Positions 1-9,402 of a DNA stretch of 64,000 bases are shown piece after piece. The first letter of the stretch is position 1, and each line of letters starts with the position of its first letter. Below the pieces are notes generated by a model. That model saw only the letters and a list, made by a program, of their open reading frames with translations, was not told where the DNA came from and searched no databases. The stretch is from Shewanella aquimarina (GTDB taxonomy: Bacteria > Pseudomonadota > Gammaproteobacteria > Enterobacterales > Shewanellaceae). The stretch spans positions 36,096 through 100,095 of the forward strand of contig NZ_JAKIKY010000016.1 of NCBI RefSeq assembly GCF_023349185.1. The letters are read 5' to 3'. The position numbers were made by a program, and so were the translations under genes.

Positions 1-466
1 AACTCGGCACCTTGCGTCTAGCCTCCTGCTGCAACATAAAGCGCAAGAGATCCGACTGACGTTTCAGCTGCATCTGGTTCTTAACCCTCGCCTGGGCGAT
101 CACCGCATTGAGCGGTTTATGGATAAAATCTACCGCTCCCAACTCAAAGCCACTCACCTGCTGCTCTTCGTCATGATGTGCCGAGACAAAGATCACTGCA
201 ATCTCCTGAGTATCAGGCTGAGATTTCAGTTGCCGACAGACCTCAAAACCCGACATCCCCGGCATCTCGATATCTAGCAACAACAGATCCGGCTTAAAGC
301 TATCGCACAGGGCAAGAGCCTCCTGGCCACTCAGGGCCGAAGCGATCTCATACTCCTTGCTCAATAGCTGCCTGAGAATGATGATATTGACCTGCATATC
401 ATCGACGATCAGTATTCTCCCCTTACGAGAAAAAACTAATGGAGACAATTCGTTATTCTGTTCCAT
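1..466 (-). CDS. Response regulator receiver protein (3' part beyond window edge)
   Basis: Only the first 155 or so codons are in the window. The ATG at 464-466 opens a receiver domain from about residue 17: an acidic pocket in ILIVDD, the phospho-acceptor aspartate in LLLLDIEMPGMSGFE, and the conserved lysine in DFIHKPL. The rest, running off at position 1, carries the output domain and cannot be seen. It starts 38 bases after the stop of the hybrid kinase at 505-4020, so the two are probably co-transcribed and the protein is a plausible phosphotransfer partner. The upstream ribosome site is weak. The family call is firm; the output function is unknown. Confidence 0.85.
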   Translation of the reverse strand, partial: MEQNNELSPLVFSRKGRILIVDDMQVNIIILRQLLSKEYEIASALSGQEALALCDSFKPDLLLLDIEMPGMSGFEVCRQLKSQPDTQEIAVIFVSAHHDEEQQVSGFELGAVDFIHKPLNAVIAQARVKNQMQLKRQSDLLRFMLQQEARRKVPS

Positions 467-504
467 TAACTACCTATCGACCTTTAATCGTTAAAATTTA
501 TGCG

Positions 505-3500
505 TTAAGTTTGGGCTGAGGCATTTTGTACCTCATCCTGGTTTTCGAGCGTCTCCTGCAGGCGTTCCATCAACTTCTCATAGCAAGGCTTAATCACCCC
601 GAAGAGTAGATTCAACTTGTCACAGTTTTTCATCTTAGCCTCCATTTCCAGGCTCAGAAACTGCTCCTGCAATTGTATAGCGCCTAAGCTACTGGAGAGC
701 CCCTTGAGCCCATGACTAAGCTGGCGAACCTTCTCAAAATCCTCGGCAGCTATCGCATCTTCAAGCTCCCTGAGTTGCCCTGGCGTCGTCTCATGATACA
801 TCTGACAAATCTCGGCAAACAAAACCTCATTGTCCATCAGCCGACTCAGAGCCAGCTTGCGATTCCAGACATAATCTTCATCGTTAACCTGGATCTCCTC
901 ATGGGGCTGGGATTCCAGCATGACCTCCTGATCGGCTTTCTCACAGACCGACACTAACCAGTCGACCACCTTCTCCTGCAGACGCTCAGCCAGGATAGGC
1001 TTGGTGATATAGTCATTCATGCCCGCCTCGATACACTTATCACGCTCGCCCATCAAGGCGCTGGCCGTCATGGCAATAATAGGGGTATCGACAAACGCCT
1101 CTCCCGCCTCCCCAGCACGGATCGCCCGGGTACAATCATAGCCATTGAGTATCGGCATCTGACAATCCATCAGGATAACCTGCACCGTCAGTCCTTCTTG
1201 CTCGCATTCCCTCAGCCTGGCTAGTGCCTCCTGCCCATTGGTGGCTCTGACAAACTCCAGCGACAGTTCCGACAAGATGCCCTGAGCAACCTCTATGTTG
1301 ATCTCGTTATCATCGACCACCAGCACACGTGCGCCTTTGACACAGAGAGCCTCCTCGTCGCTGATCGCCAGTGCACGTTTACTCTTGCTCGATTCAACAC
1401 CTGTGGCAGATTTCTGTGCGCCGAACTTGTGCATAAATTCGGAAAACAGCAGCGGGTTGTTCAAATATTCAAGCTCGATATTCTGCAGTGACTTATTACC
1501 GTCGGCACTCTTTTGAAATGCCAGCACCCTAGGCAAGCGTTTATGGGTCGCCGCCAGCGTCGGCCAGAGGCTATCGAGATCCGTAAGCAGTGAGTGACGC
1601 TGCTCGACAATCAACACATGAGGAAGCACCTCTGGAACAGGGGCATCCTGATTAAGCCAGTCACGAATAGGCGCGCCAGGCAGTAACTTACCACCTAGGC
1701 GAGCGACAGCCCCCTCGACACAGGCCTGCTGCGCCTCGTTGACCAGCAAGACACTACAGGTCATTTCATGAAGCAGCGCCTCGGGCGCCATCAACTTAAA
1801 CTGGCCCTGATGCAACACCATGGTGAAGGTGAAGCTGCTCCCCTGCTCCTGATGAGACTCAAAACTCATCTTACCGTTTAATAGCTCACTGAGTTCCTTA
1901 CAGATCGAAAGCCCTAAACCTGTGCCGCCATATTGCCCCGCAATACTAGAGGTCGCCTGGGAAAAGGCGGTAAAGAGCTTGGCCTGGTTCTCCTCAGCAA
2001 TGCCTATGCCGGTATCAGACACCTGACAGGTAAACTCGAGCTCTCCCGTCTCTCGCAGACGACTATAGGCCCTCACCTTGATATATCCCTGCTCGGTAAA
2101 CTTGATAGCATTGTTCACCAGGTTAGTCAGGATCTGGGTGAGTCGATGGGCGTCGCTCTCTATGCTCTGGCAACGAAGATCGACCACATCGATGACAAAC
2201 TCGACCCCCTTCTCCTGCGCCTTCACCGCCATGCTGCTGCAGACACTCTCAACCAGGTTGAGCGGGCTGAAGGTACTGATGTCCAGATCTAACTTTCCCG
2301 CCTCTATCTTAGAGAGATCAAGCACATCATTGATCAGCGCCGACAGGGCATTTACGCTCACCTCGGCCATCTCCAGATAACGCTCCTGTCGCTCGCTCAG
2401 TGACTCCTTACGAACCAGATTCAGAGTGCCCACGATACCGTTTAACGGTGTGCGCATCTCATGGCTGATGTTGGAAATGAAGGTACTCTTCACATAGCTG
2501 GCCTTTTGCAGCTCCTGAGTCCTGACGGCCACCTTCTTCTCTAACTCGGTGTTGACCAATTGGATCTTCTTAGCCGCCTGCTTCTCGATGGAGACATCAC
2601 GCATGATGACGGCCACGCCTAGGGCAAGTTTATTTTCTCCTAAGATGGGGGAAACCGACACAGAGAGATCCGCACTACGTCCCTCGTTCATCGGCAGAAC
2701 CGCCTCGAGGTTAAGCGTCTTATTGCCCTGATTAGCCTTGCTCACCAACTCGGCCAGATTGACCTCGGGCAGCAGCGCCAGCTCGCTAATAAAGTGCCCC
2801 TTGGCATAATCGGCGTCATAGCCAAACAACAACTCGGCGGCGCGGTTCCAATTATTAACCACCCCACTGGTGTCCACCCCTATGATGGCATCTTTGGAGC
2901 CATCTATGATGGCCGCAGATTGCGCCTTTTCCTTGGCGAGCGCCTGACTATTGCGGGCACTGCGCCCCAGGATAATGACCACAAATAGAAACAGCCAGCC
3001 AATGGCCAACATAAAGGTGTAGACACTTATACGACGAGATACCGCCATCTCCTGCACATATTGTTTGGGAGCCATCAAAGTGACGGTAAGCCGACCACTC
3101 TGTGCTTCGTTTGACAGTGTAATTGTGCGCCTATAGGCATAATAAGGTCTATTGTCATGATAGCTATCCAGCGCCAGCTCAAAATTGCGTTTAAGGGTCT
3201 TACTCACTTGATAGTGTTTATCCCACACCAACTCGGGCTGCAGATCTCGGCTATAGCGCATCTCCTCATCGGGATGCACCAGAAAATAGCCTTCACCATC
3301 GGTCAACACCAGGTCGATAGGATCTGGCACTAAGCGTTTAAAGGAGGCAAGCAGTTCACCGGCATTGATGTTGACGATCAGCAGGCCAAATCTGCCCCCG
3401 CCGTCGTCGAAAATCGGGGTCGCTAGGCGGAGCATGGGACGGTATGGATAATCAATCTTGCCAAACTCGCGGTTCAGGTTGATGGGTGAGGTATAGATCT

Positions 3501-4020
3501 CCCCCTGTTGCAACGCTTTGCTGGCTTGAAAGTAGTCCCGCCCCTGCTTGTCCTGTAAGTTGATATCTTCAACCACCTGCACCGAGCCGCCGCGCCGGTC
3601 AACCCGAATCAGCTCCATGCCATCGGCACTTAGTATGCGTAGCTGTTCATACTCACTATTATTCTGCAGAAACGCGACAAAAATGGTTTCGAGACGATGA
3701 CGCCACTGCTCGTAGCGGGTCTCATCCACGGGATCGATTCCCTGATTGTTTTTCGCCCGCGACAAGCCCGAGATGGGTGGCGTCTCAAACAGAAAACGTA
3801 AGTTATTAAAGTAAGAGTTGAGTCTGTGCTGAGCCTGGTTATTGACCTGCTCGCTTTGAGCCTCAAGATCGGCGCGCAGACTGTCGACGATATTCTGGTT
3901 TAATTGAGACTCGAAACTGGCGACGATGATCAATGCCACCGCCAGCACTAACAATGAGGCGATTAGCAGCAATGAACGTCCGCCAAAGAGAGAAGATAAG
4001 CGTGAAATCTGTCGCACCAT
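505..4020 (-). CDS. Hybrid sensor histidine kinase (periplasmic sensor, PAS, HisKA, HATPase, REC, Hpt)
   Basis: An inner-membrane multi-step phosphorelay kinase of 1171 residues. Membrane segments lie near residues 13-33 and 333-353 and enclose a roughly 300-residue periplasmic region of Cache type. A PAS domain follows (about 367-480), then HisKA with the H-box NISHEMRTPLNG, and a HATPase with DTGIGI and GTGLGLSI boxes. About 755-880 resembles a receiver fold but shows no obvious phospho-acceptor aspartate. A true receiver follows (VLVVDDNEINIE, aspartate in LMDCQMPILNGYD), and a C-terminal Hpt has its histidine in LSHGLKGLSSSLG. AAGGAG lies 9 bases before the ATG. The ligand cannot be inferred. 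It lies upstream of the receiver gene ending at 466, probably in one operon, and is divergent from the GGDEF/EAL gene at 4262. Confidence 0.93.
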   Translation of the reverse strand: MVRQISRLSSLFGGRSLLLIASLLVLAVALIIVASFESQLNQNIVDSLRADLEAQSEQVNNQAQHRLNSYFNNLRFLFETPPISGLSRAKNNQGIDPVDETRYEQWRHRLETIFVAFLQNNSEYEQLRILSADGMELIRVDRRGGSVQVVEDINLQDKQGRDYFQASKALQQGEIYTSPINLNREFGKIDYPYRPMLRLATPIFDDGGGRFGLLIVNINAGELLASFKRLVPDPIDLVLTDGEGYFLVHPDEEMRYSRDLQPELVWDKHYQVSKTLKRNFELALDSYHDNRPYYAYRRTITLSNEAQSGRLTVTLMAPKQYVQEMAVSRRISVYTFMLAIGWLFLFVVIILGRSARNSQALAKEKAQSAAIIDGSKDAIIGVDTSGVVNNWNRAAELLFGYDADYAKGHFISELALLPEVNLAELVSKANQGNKTLNLEAVLPMNEGRSADLSVSVSPILGENKLALGVAVIMRDVSIEKQAAKKIQLVNTELEKKVAVRTQELQKASYVKSTFISNISHEMRTPLNGIVGTLNLVRKESLSERQERYLEMAEVSVNALSALINDVLDLSKIEAGKLDLDISTFSPLNLVESVCSSMAVKAQEKGVEFVIDVVDLRCQSIESDAHRLTQILTNLVNNAIKFTEQGYIKVRAYSRLRETGELEFTCQVSDTGIGIAEENQAKLFTAFSQATSSIAGQYGGTGLGLSICKELSELLNGKMSFESHQEQGSSFTFTMVLHQGQFKLMAPEALLHEMTCSVLLVNEAQQACVEGAVARLGGKLLPGAPIRDWLNQDAPVPEVLPHVLIVEQRHSLLTDLDSLWPTLAATHKRLPRVLAFQKSADGNKSLQNIELEYLNNPLLFSEFMHKFGAQKSATGVESSKSKRALAISDEEALCVKGARVLVVDDNEINIEVAQGILSELSLEFVRATNGQEALARLRECEQEGLTVQVILMDCQMPILNGYDCTRAIRAGEAGEAFVDTPIIAMTASALMGERDKCIEAGMNDYITKPILAERLQEKVVDWLVSVCEKADQEVMLESQPHEEIQVNDEDYVWNRKLALSRLMDNEVLFAEICQMYHETTPGQLRELEDAIAAEDFEKVRQLSHGLKGLSSSLGAIQLQEQFLSLEMEAKMKNCDKLNLLFGVIKPCYEKLMERLQETLENQDEVQNASAQT

Positions 4021-4261
4021 GGACTTTAACTCCTTTTAATATCCAACCTCAGTAACACACTGTTATTAAACCGATACTCTTTAAGCATAAGCGACGCACT
4101 GCGCAGTACTCTATCGGAAGTTATGGCCATTTCACGGCTGTTACTAACTCAAAAGTTGTAATCAAACGCAATTTCACCACTTAGCATTAAAAATCCCTAA
4201 GCAAACTGATTATAGTCGGCTAAGCTAAATGTAGGCGGCAGATTTGAAAAGGAATTCTTTT

Positions 4262-6712
4262 ATGCTTTTCGGCAACGATGTAGAGGCTCGGCAAAAAATA
4301 TTAGTTGTCGACGATGAGAGTGCAAATCTACATCTTCTGGAACAGTCCCTTACCGATCTGGCCGAGATCATCTGTAGCACAGGCGGTCAGGACGCGCTGG
4401 ACAAGGCAGAACTGCATCAACCCGCCATCATATTGCTGGATATCGAGATGCCACATATGAATGGCTTCGAGATGTGCAAGCGTCTGAAGAACAACCCCAA
4501 GACCTGCAACAGCGCGGTGATCTTCGTCACCGCCCATAGCGAGAGCAGCTTCGAATATAAGTCCCTCAGCTCAGGTGGCATAGACTTCATCCACAAACCC
4601 ATAGATCTCACCACCTGCCGCCTGCGTGTCAAGAACCACCTGCTACTCAAGCGTCAGGAGCAGACCATCATAGAGGCACGCCAGGACATGCAGGCCCTGG
4701 TCAATCAGATCCCCTCATACATCTCCTATTGGTCCAAGGATCTGCTCAACCGTTTCCATAACGACTACAACGGCAAGTGGTTCGGCACTATCCCCCAGGA
4801 CGCGCTGGGCAAACCGGCCTCGAGCCTATTACCCAAGGCACTGTATGAAGAGGTATTGACGCGCATCGCCAGCAACAAACTCAAGCATCAATTTGAGATT
4901 GCCCTGGAAAATAAGCCAGACAAGATCGAGTATGCCCAGGCCCATCTCACCATAAGAAAGCACGAGGGCCGTATCGCAGGCTTGCTGCTGACCCTGACGG
5001 ATATCACCTCCATCAAGCAGGCCAAGAGCCAGCTGGATATGGAGAATCGCCGCCTGAAGATCATGCTCAATACCATAGGCGACGCTGTCATCGCCACCGA
5101 CAGTAAGGCGAAGATAACCTTTATGAACCCTATCGCCGAACGCCTTACCGGCTGGGTAAGCCGTGACGCCATCGGCCTGCATATCGAGCAGGTAATGGAT
5201 CTTTGCGATGCCAAGACAAAATACCGTAGCCCCAATCCGGTCACCATCGCCATCAATGAGAAGCGCAACGTCGCCATGGCGCTCAACTGTCAGCTCACCA
5301 GTTTAGATGGCACCATATTTCAGATAGAAGATTCGGCGGCACCCATTACCGACAGCGAGGGCGAGGTCATTGGTGGCATCATGGTGTTCCATGACTGCAG
5401 CGAGTCCGTGGCCATGTCGCTAAAGATGAGCCATCTGGCGAATCATGATCAACTCACGGACCTCCCTAACCGCATCCTGTTACATGACAGGATCAATCAT
5501 GCCTGCTCCGTGGCCGACTCCTACGACACAAGCGTCGCCCTAATGTTGATCGACATAGACCACTTCAAATACCTCAACGACTCTTTAGGTCACAGTTATG
5601 GGGATCAGGTGATCAAGCAGGTATCGAAACGATTACAGTCTCTCATCGATCCCAGCGCCACCCTGGGGCGCATTGGCGGTGACGAATTCATCCTGCTGCT
5701 CCCCTCTCTGAGCGCCACCAGCCAGGTTGACTCTATCGCTACGGATATCGTGAGAAGCCTCAACACGCCTTTTCGTATCGATGGTCAGGAATATACCCTG
5801 TCGGTCAGCGTCGGCATAAGCATCTACCCCTCGGACGCCCTCAGGCCCGAGGAGCTGATGACCCATGTGGATGCCGCCATGTATCGCGCCAAGGACCTGG
5901 GCCGTAACCGCTTCTGCTATTTTTCTGAAGATCTGGAGCAGGAACTGGTTAAACGTCACGAACTGGTCACCCTGCTACGAAACGCCATCGATACAGAGGC
6001 CATTGAGGTCTACTACCAGCCTAAGGTAGATCTAAAAACCAAGGAGATCATCGGCGCCGAAGCCCTCGCCAGACTTTACGATCCCAACGGCAAGCTGATC
6101 TCCCCCCTGGATTTCATCCCCCTTGCGGAAGAGACAGGCCTGATCCATCAACTGGGAGAGATCATCTTAAAGCAGAGCTGCATGGCTGCTAAGGCATGGC
6201 AGGATAAAGGCAAACCACTGCAAATAGCGGTCAATATCGCCGCCAAGCAGTTTAACAACCCTGACTTTTGTGACTCTGTGGCCAAGGTGCTTGAACTCAC
6301 TGGGCTCGACAGCAGCTTCCTGGAACTTGAGGTGACGGAAAGCTCCCTCATGTATGATTTCGATGAGGCGCTCAATGTACTCAACACCCTCTCCTCACTT
6401 GGGCTGAGCATCGCCATCGATGATTTCGGCACCGGCTATTCGAGTCTCAGCTACCTCAAGTTCTTCCCGGTAAATACCTTAAAAATCGATCAATCTTTCG
6501 TGAAGGATATGATGGGAGATGAGCAGAGCCTGGATATCGTCAAGGCGGTGATCCATTTGGGCAAATCCCTCAAGCTCAAACTGATCGCCGAAGGCATAGA
6601 AGATGCCGAGCAGCTGCAAAAACTGGTCTCACTTGAGTGTGAACAGGGCCAGGGCTATATGTTCAGCAAGCCACTCCCCCTAACAGAATTTGATCAACGC
6701 TTTATTCGCTAA
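4262..6712 (+). CDS. Response regulator with PAS, GGDEF and EAL domains
   Basis: A cytoplasmic c-di-GMP turnover protein of 816 residues. An N-terminal receiver has its aspartate in IILLDIEMPHMNGFE. Two PAS-like regions follow (about 135-250 and 260-385). The diguanylate cyclase domain has an intact RIGGDEF, and the phosphodiesterase domain an intact EAL (GAEALARL), with IDDFGTGYSSLSYL and LIAEGIE metal-site segments. Both catalytic motifs are complete, so either activity is possible. The frame is open from a TTG at 4244, but AAGGA at 4249-4253 sits 8 bases before the ATG at 4262, so I place the start there. It is divergent from the hybrid kinase, with 241 bases between the two genes. Partnership with that kinase is inference from position. 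Confidence 0.93.
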   Translation: MLFGNDVEARQKILVVDDESANLHLLEQSLTDLAEIICSTGGQDALDKAELHQPAIILLDIEMPHMNGFEMCKRLKNNPKTCNSAVIFVTAHSESSFEYKSLSSGGIDFIHKPIDLTTCRLRVKNHLLLKRQEQTIIEARQDMQALVNQIPSYISYWSKDLLNRFHNDYNGKWFGTIPQDALGKPASSLLPKALYEEVLTRIASNKLKHQFEIALENKPDKIEYAQAHLTIRKHEGRIAGLLLTLTDITSIKQAKSQLDMENRRLKIMLNTIGDAVIATDSKAKITFMNPIAERLTGWVSRDAIGLHIEQVMDLCDAKTKYRSPNPVTIAINEKRNVAMALNCQLTSLDGTIFQIEDSAAPITDSEGEVIGGIMVFHDCSESVAMSLKMSHLANHDQLTDLPNRILLHDRINHACSVADSYDTSVALMLIDIDHFKYLNDSLGHSYGDQVIKQVSKRLQSLIDPSATLGRIGGDEFILLLPSLSATSQVDSIATDIVRSLNTPFRIDGQEYTLSVSVGISIYPSDALRPEELMTHVDAAMYRAKDLGRNRFCYFSEDLEQELVKRHELVTLLRNAIDTEAIEVYYQPKVDLKTKEIIGAEALARLYDPNGKLISPLDFIPLAEETGLIHQLGEIILKQSCMAAKAWQDKGKPLQIAVNIAAKQFNNPDFCDSVAKVLELTGLDSSFLELEVTESSLMYDFDEALNVLNTLSSLGLSIAIDDFGTGYSSLSYLKFFPVNTLKIDQSFVKDMMGDEQSLDIVKAVIHLGKSLKLKLIAEGIEDAEQLQKLVSLECEQGQGYMFSKPLPLTEFDQRFIR

Positions 6713-6854
6713 CCCTCCTTCCTTGTTCCCTTTCTCCTCTTCCCTTGACTCTAAGGGGAAATAACGTAACATCCTCAGCGCCTTAACCAGTGTGTAACAC
6801 TCGTTACTCATGCGTACAATTGAGGCCTAGAGATACCGTCACGAAGGAGAGAGC

Positions 6855-7802
6855 ATGACAACACTACCCAAGGATATCGCCAACCTATCGACCATAAAGA
6901 GCAAAGGCAAAGGCGCCATTGTCTTGGTCGCCGGCTTACTTTTCGCCCTGATTCTATTCAGCCAGACCATGTACACGGTTGACGAGGGACATGTGGGCAT
7001 CATCAAGCGTTTCGGTCAAGCGACAGAGCAGGTCAACCCAGGCCTGCACATCAAGATCCCTTTTGTCGATAAGGTAGAGATCTTAGAGATACGTACTCGC
7101 AAGAACGTCGAGAAGCTCAATGCCTCGACCCACGAGCAGATGCCGGTCACCGCCGAGGTGTCGATCAACTGGACCGTCAATCGTGACCAGGCCTTCGATC
7201 TGTTCAAGAGCTATGGTGGCCTGAGCCAGTTCGAGTCTCGTATTCTGGATCCAAAACTCAGATCGGCCGCCAAGGATGCCCTTGCGCGCTATAAGGCCGA
7301 GGAGATCATCCAAAACCGCAGCCGGGTGATCGCCCAGATCGAAGACTTCCTCATCGAAGAGATGAAGGAATACCCGGTCAAGCTCGACTCGGCGCAGCTG
7401 GAAAACCTCGGCCTGCCGCAGAAGTATATCCAGTCTATCGAGACTAAACAGACAGAGAAAAACCTGGCGGCCGCCGAGAAGCATCGTCTTGAAAGACAGA
7501 ATCTGGAGGCCCAGCGTGAAGTAAACACGGCCAACGCCAAGCGTGACGCCGCCAAGGCCACCGCCGACGGTAAGGCTTACGCCATTCAGACCGAGGCAAT
7601 TGCCGAAGCCGAAGCGATTCGCCTCAAGGGTATCGCCGAAGCAGAGGCGATCAAGAAGAAGGCCGAGGCGCTGAGAGAATCGCAGACTCTGGTGGATTAT
7701 GTGCGTGCCCAGCAGTGGAATGGCCAGATGCCGACCACCATCATGGGCAGCGACCAGAGCGTGCTGTGGAACATGACCAGTAATACCAATCGTAATAAAT
7801 GA
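6855..7802 (+). CDS. SPFH/prohibitin-like membrane protein
   Basis: A 315-residue protein of the stomatin/prohibitin/HflK (band 7) superfamily. A cytoplasmic N-terminus precedes one membrane helix (about residues 20-40). An SPFH domain starts at VDEGHVGIIKRFGQ, and an alanine- and glutamate-rich coiled coil (about 200-280) probably drives oligomerisation. Such proteins form membrane scaffolds and often modulate proteases such as FtsH; no partner gene is adjacent here. AAGGAGAG precedes the ATG. The last codons (part of Asn, then Thr-Asn-Arg-Asn-Lys-stop) lie inside the repeat element at 7783-7944, so the native C-terminus has probably been replaced or trimmed by that insertion. Confidence 0.88.
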   Translation: MTTLPKDIANLSTIKSKGKGAIVLVAGLLFALILFSQTMYTVDEGHVGIIKRFGQATEQVNPGLHIKIPFVDKVEILEIRTRKNVEKLNASTHEQMPVTAEVSINWTVNRDQAFDLFKSYGGLSQFESRILDPKLRSAAKDALARYKAEEIIQNRSRVIAQIEDFLIEEMKEYPVKLDSAQLENLGLPQKYIQSIETKQTEKNLAAAEKHRLERQNLEAQREVNTANAKRDAAKATADGKAYAIQTEAIAEAEAIRLKGIAEAEAIKKKAEALRESQTLVDYVRAQQWNGQMPTTIMGSDQSVLWNMTSNTNRNK

Positions 7803-7944
7803 TTAATCATTCTAGCTTGTTAAAACGCTCGATAACTGCATTAGTATTTTTAATTGTAGAATAACTACTTATCTAAAAACCCTGCTTTGTTCTCAAGCAT
7901 TTTTCCTGCGCTATTTCTGATCATATATTTACTGTGATTGGTAT
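7783..7944. repeat. MITE-like repeat element, full-length copy
   Basis: The ends are inverted copies: ATACCAATC at the left and GATTGGTAT at the right. A shorter relative in opposite orientation lies at 30732-30810 and shares both ends plus AGCGTTTTAACAAGCTAGAA (read in its orientation). Comparison of the two shows that this copy holds about 80 extra internal bases. The left end lies inside the coding region of the SPFH gene and provides its stop codon. No coding capacity is seen. It is probably a non-autonomous mobile element; the mobilising transposase is not in the window. Confidence 0.75.
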
Positions 7945-7986
7945 AAGAAGCAGTAAGCTAGCTATACCGGCCTGATTCATAGGCAC

Positions 7987-8015
7987 AAAAAAGCCCGCAT
8001 CGCGCGGGCTTTTTT
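7987..8015. terminator. Bidirectional rho-independent terminator
   Basis: The stem GCCCGC/GCGGGC is flanked by an A-run on the left and a T-run on the right, so it can end transcription from both sides. It separates the SPFH gene (+) from the end of the polyamine operon (-). Confidence 0.85.
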
Positions 8016-8031
8016 AATGGCAATAACTTGG

Positions 8032-9327
8032 CTAGACGCCCAGCTTGTCGCGCATCGTGTAGTACCAGGCACCGATAGCCGAGAAAGGCACCTGCAGCAG
8101 GTGACCGCCCGGGAAGGGGTAATGGGGCAGTTGTGCGAAGGCATCGAAACGTTTCGCCTGGCCATTGATGGTCTCGGCCAGTATCTGCCCCGCCAGATGG
8201 GTATAGGTCACCCCATGGCCGCTACAGCCCTGAGAGTAATAGATGTTCCCGCCGATACGGCCCACCTGCGGCAGACGCGACAGGGTCAGCAGGAAGTTAC
8301 CCGTCCAGGTAAAGTCTATCTTCACATCCTTGAGCTGCGGGAAGGTCGCCAGCATCTTAGGACGAATGATCGCCTCGATGTTGGCAGGATCCCGGGCGCC
8401 ATAGACCACACCACCACCATAGATTAGACGCTTGTCACCAGACAGCCTGAAATAATCCAGCAGATAGTTACAGTCTTCGACGCAATAGTCTTGCGGCAGC
8501 AACGAGTGCGCCAACTCTTCACCAAGCGGCTCTGTGGTGATCACCTGAGTACCACAGGGCATGGACTTGGCCTGCAGCTCAGGCAGCAGCCCCTTGAGGT
8601 AGGCGTTACCGGCCACGATAACGAACTTACACTTCACCGAACCTTCCTGGGTGTGCACCACAGGGCTGTCGCCCTGATCGACGCGGATCACCGCCGAGTC
8701 TTCGAAGATCTGTCCGCCCAAGGACTCTACCGCATCGGCCTCACCCAGCGCCAGATTTAGCGGGTGAATATGGCCGCCGCTCATGTCTAACATGCCGCCC
8801 ACGTAGCGCTCGGTATCCACCACGCCGCGAATGCCCTTCTCATCCAGCAGCTCTAAGTGCCCCAGATGACCATGCTTCTCCCACAGCGTCTTCTGCGCCT
8901 CGAGATGGCCCATCTGTTTCTTGTTCAGCGCCGCAAACACGCCGCCATCTTTCAGATCGCACTGGATGTTGTATTTAGCCACCAGCCCCTTGAGAATGCG
9001 GCCGCCTTCGAAGGCCATCTGACCAAACAACTTGGCCTGCTCTGTGCCCACAACCTTTTCTATGGTGTCGATATCCCGGCTGAAGCTGTTGACTATCTGG
9101 CCGCCGTTGCGTCCGGATGCGCCGAAGCCTACTCTGGCCGCCTCCAGCACAGTCACCTTAAAGCCCGCCTCCAGCAGATGGATCGCCGACGAGAGGCCGG
9201 TATAACCCGCGCCTATGATACAGACGTCGGTCTCTATGTTATCGCTTAACTTGTCGCGCAGCGTCTTGGTGTTGGCAGACGCCGCATAATAGGAATTTGC
9301 ATGAGGTGTACAGGTCATATCATTCAC
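8032..9327 (-). CDS. puuB: FAD-dependent oxidoreductase, gamma-glutamylputrescine oxidase type (first of two)
   Basis: A DAO-family flavoenzyme of 431 residues. The N-terminal dinucleotide fold is visible as CIIGAGYTGLSSAIHL followed by VLEAARVGFGASGRNGG, the flavin-binding signature of PuuB and related amine oxidases. In the Puu pathway it oxidises gamma-glutamylputrescine to the aldehyde, releasing ammonia and peroxide. It is the last gene of the potF-potG-potH-potI run, 75 bases after potI. A second paralog lies at 17027-18331. Which of the two acts on gamma-glutamylputrescine cannot be decided from sequence; related enzymes oxidise other amines. Confidence 0.85.
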   Translation of the reverse strand: MNDMTCTPHANSYYAASANTKTLRDKLSDNIETDVCIIGAGYTGLSSAIHLLEAGFKVTVLEAARVGFGASGRNGGQIVNSFSRDIDTIEKVVGTEQAKLFGQMAFEGGRILKGLVAKYNIQCDLKDGGVFAALNKKQMGHLEAQKTLWEKHGHLGHLELLDEKGIRGVVDTERYVGGMLDMSGGHIHPLNLALGEADAVESLGGQIFEDSAVIRVDQGDSPVVHTQEGSVKCKFVIVAGNAYLKGLLPELQAKSMPCGTQVITTEPLGEELAHSLLPQDYCVEDCNYLLDYFRLSGDKRLIYGGGVVYGARDPANIEAIIRPKMLATFPQLKDVKIDFTWTGNFLLTLSRLPQVGRIGGNIYYSQGCSGHGVTYTHLAGQILAETINGQAKRFDAFAQLPHYPFPGGHLLQVPFSAIGAWYYTMRDKLGV

Positions 9328-9402
9328 CCTGAATCGTTATAATAATGGCTTGGGTTGACAGGCGCCGCGGGGCGCCTGCTATCTAGAGCTATCGCTGCGA
9401 GC

